A DNA stretch of 31,683 bases from Lachnospiraceae bacterium (lineage in GTDB: Bacteria; Bacillota_A; Clostridia; Lachnospirales; Lachnospiraceae). The stretch is taken from assembly GCA_017435025.1 (NCBI GenBank), contig JAFSFU010000190.1, positions 1-31,683 of the forward strand, written 5' to 3'. Shown piece after piece: positions 31,206 through 31,683 of the stretch. Each line of letters opens with the position of its first letter. Position 1 is the stretch's first letter. A program made the translations under genes and the position numbers. The notes below the pieces were generated by a model, which had not been told where the DNA came from, ran no database searches, and saw nothing but the letters and a program-made list of their open reading frames with translations.

Positions 31206-31443
31206 TGATATTTCATTGAGTAAATAAAAAGCCATCTATAGAAAATATCTTATTTTGTAAAAACGGCTGACTACCTTCGCTTCCATGCGATTTTATATGC
31301 CGGTACGACGATTGCGATAAATGCTTTTGCAATCTTTGTACCGGCATAAATCTTTGAAAGCTCAGTCGTCCAGCCTATCATTTACAAGAATAAGATATTT
31401 TCTACCAGATGGTCTTATTTATCTTTACTCAATCGAAATATCA
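31206..31443. repeat. Full-length copy C of the structured inverted-repeat element (inverted relative to A and B)
   Basis: 238 bp, starting 3 nt after the nucleotidase stop codon. Ends TGATATTTCATTGAGTAAATAAA... (left) and TTTACTCAATCGAAATATCA (right). The outer stem is GAAAATATCTTATT (31241-31254) with AATAAGATATTTTC (31389-31402); the inner stem is GCCGGTAC (31299-31306) with GTACCGGC (31338-31345). It may also terminate the nucleotidase transcript. No ORF or transposase. Confidence 0.8.
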
Positions 31444-31683
31444 CAATAAAGCTCAAAGTGTGCTGGGAGTATCTATATGAGATTTTTATATCAATGGATA
31501 CTATAGAACTTGAAAAAACGAGAATCAAGGGCGGTAAAGTATCTCATGAAAAAAATGAAGGTCTCAGATACCGCAAAATGTTCGTTTCGGGTATCGCAGA
31601 ATCCGATTCTCATGCATAGATACTTTAAAACCATGTAAAATGTACCACATAGACTGGACACACCATTAAACAAGATAGACCCA
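31444..31683. other. No recognisable gene to the window end
   Basis: This A/T-rich stretch has several GTATCT/AGATAC motifs in both orientations and a GAGAATC (about 31520) with GATTCTC (about 31604) inverted repeat, so it may fold. I see no convincing ORF, promoter or RNA gene. It may be the upstream region of a gene beyond the window. Confidence 0.4.

Noticed and set aside
31491..31673. 60-codon minus-strand ORF at the window end
   Set aside because: No ribosome binding site, no family resemblance, and the region is full of inverted GTATCT motifs.

Overview
The window looks like chromosomal DNA from a gut-type anaerobic Firmicute, most likely a member of the Lachnospiraceae. I infer this from the strong AGGAGG-type ribosome binding sites, consensus sigma-A promoters, a CIRCE heat-shock operator, a fused exported MsrA-MsrB, AGCS-type sodium/amino acid symport, a small siroheme/ferredoxin sulfite reductase, and moderate GC content. 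I cannot name the species. I see no rRNA, tRNA, CRISPR array, phage or transposase gene.

Layout. Positions 1-390 hold the 3' end of a repeat-rich, probably surface protein. A 214-bp palindrome and a small inverted-repeat element follow. Positions 773-5926 carry a minus-strand block: two tandem paralogous amidohydrolases, a D-2-hydroxyacid dehydrogenase, type I 3-dehydroquinate dehydratase (AroD) and a nitrilase-family amidase. The amidase promoter is back to back with the promoter of a plus-strand ABC operon, and the two appear to share one palindromic -35 hexamer. The ABC operon (6193-9455) has overlapping genes for an iron/tetrapyrrole-type binding lipoprotein, permease and ATPase, followed by precorrin-2 dehydrogenase/ferrochelatase. 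It ends in an unusual array of alternating short inverted motifs with a period of about 50 bp.

Positions 9729-13397 form a sulfur-redox module. A LysR regulator is divergent from a persulfide reductase (CoA-disulfide-reductase fold plus rhodanese domain) and a siroheme-type sulfite reductase with two added [4Fe-4S] clusters. Met8-type siroheme synthesis in the neighbouring operon would supply the cofactor. Positions 13543-18993 encode an amino-acid module: a threonine-synthase-like PLP enzyme, RidA, an EamA permease, a MalY/PatB-type C-S lyase and an AGCS symporter. This set suits beta-elimination of serine-, cysteine- or sulfonate-type amino acids, with RidA removing reactive enamines. Positions 19125-21592 are an extracytoplasmic methionine-sulfoxide repair operon: lipoprotein MsrAB, CcdA and a membrane-anchored thioredoxin. 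A fructokinase, CIRCE-controlled ClpB, an acetolactate synthase pair, and a secreted 993-residue 5'-nucleotidase/tyrosine-phosphatase/LysM fusion complete the window.

The most unusual content is noncoding. Three copies of one inverted-repeat element (661-770, 25664-25896, 31206-31443) share terminal repeats. The two full copies share a long hairpin architecture in which paired bases have changed together, and the third keeps only the outer arms around a short terminator-like stem. The 9459-9690 array, the palindrome at 401-614, the structured leader at 6008-6192 and the GC-rich repeat at 17335-17485 are further structures that the genes do not explain.
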